From the IMG/VR virus record IMGVR_UViG_3300042992_001479, positions 1-38,923 of that record: a stretch of 38,923 nucleotides of DNA, one strand, 5' to 3'. This stretch comes from a virus. Below the pieces are notes generated by a model. The model searched no databases and was not told the DNA's origin. It saw only the letters and a list, made by a program, of their open reading frames with translations. Of this stretch, positions 38,773 to 38,923 are shown one piece after another (the first letter of the stretch is position 1; the number at the start of each line of letters is the position of its first letter). The position numbers and the translations under genes were made by a program.

Positions 38773-38923
38773 TTTTTCTCTCCATGGATTTATTGTCTAT
38801 TTATCTGGGAAGACAATAAACAATTACATCATGAAAAGATTTATTCTACATTTTTTGCTTAATAAATTTTGATATATCATTTAGCTAAACTCGTATTGAG
38901 GTGTTCAACATACCCGCAATGAT

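Noticed and set aside
38773-38923. Search for a promoter or RNA at the right edge
   Set aside because: Only a 7-bp inverted repeat (ATTGTCT/AGACAAT) and a near-match to the late box (GATAAATA) are seen. This is too weak to call.

Overview
The window is part of the genome of a T4-like myovirus. It carries baseplate genes homologous to T4 gp6, gp25, gp5, gp27, gp53 and gp48/54, the head-completion gene 4, a gp26-type hub gene, the conserved 33-59-32 replication/late-transcription block, RNase H, PhoH, and T4-type late promoters (TATAAATA). The host is probably an alphaproteobacterium. The best evidence is a circularly permuted, two-piece tmRNA gene of the alphaproteobacterial type (15355-15650, minus strand), encoding the tag ANDNFAPMDLRLAA. 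Most of the sequence is AT-rich, but about 20.2-27.0 kb is clearly GC-richer and looks acquired.

Layout. 1-7618 (minus): late baseplate operon gp6-gp25-M15 peptidase protein-gp5-gp27-gp53-gp48/54-like. 7670-11956 (plus): the only rightward genes, gp4, an unknown, a tail-tube-fold protein, a gp26-like gene extended by an apparent programmed -1 frameshift, and a tape-measure/gp29-like protein. Two late promoters in the 7619-7669 gap serve the two arms. 12042-14379 (minus): gp32, gp59, gp33 and two small genes. 14369-19792 (minus): a vWA protein, the tmRNA, two small proteins, a CobS/MoxR-like AAA+ ATPase and a large HExxH+vWA (CobT-like) protein. 19881-27007 (minus): accessory genes, mostly in the GC-rich island, many overlapping by 4 to 8 bases and rich in small zinc-ribbon, Lar/DUF551-like and coiled-coil proteins, including a SprT-like protease and a pentapeptide-repeat gene broken by a stop codon. 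27065-32034 (minus): a conserved phage protein, a homing-endonuclease-like gene, a PD-(D/E)XK exonuclease, an Acb1/LigT-like 2H phosphoesterase, virion proteins and a PAAR spike tip. 32015-38772 (minus): PhoH, HAD phosphatase, RNase H, a glycosyltransferase, glutaredoxin and small conserved phage genes.

Regulation is unusually legible. At least nine minus-strand promoters share GTTGACAT-like -35 regions with -10 boxes about 16-17 bases away. Five exact TATAAATA late promoters stand alone: minus strand at 7653, 28488, 32194 and 34663, and plus strand at 7628. In the gp32 and tmRNA promoters the early -10 is itself inside TATAAATA, so both may be read early and late.

The two most notable systems are the split tmRNA, whose halves rebuild a 7-bp acceptor stem with the alanine-specific G3:U70 pair, and the gp26-like frameshift cassette: slippery T TTT TTT, a 9-bp perfect stem 3 bases downstream, and a conserved-looking 55-residue extension with no start codon of its own, directly upstream of the tape-measure-like gene.
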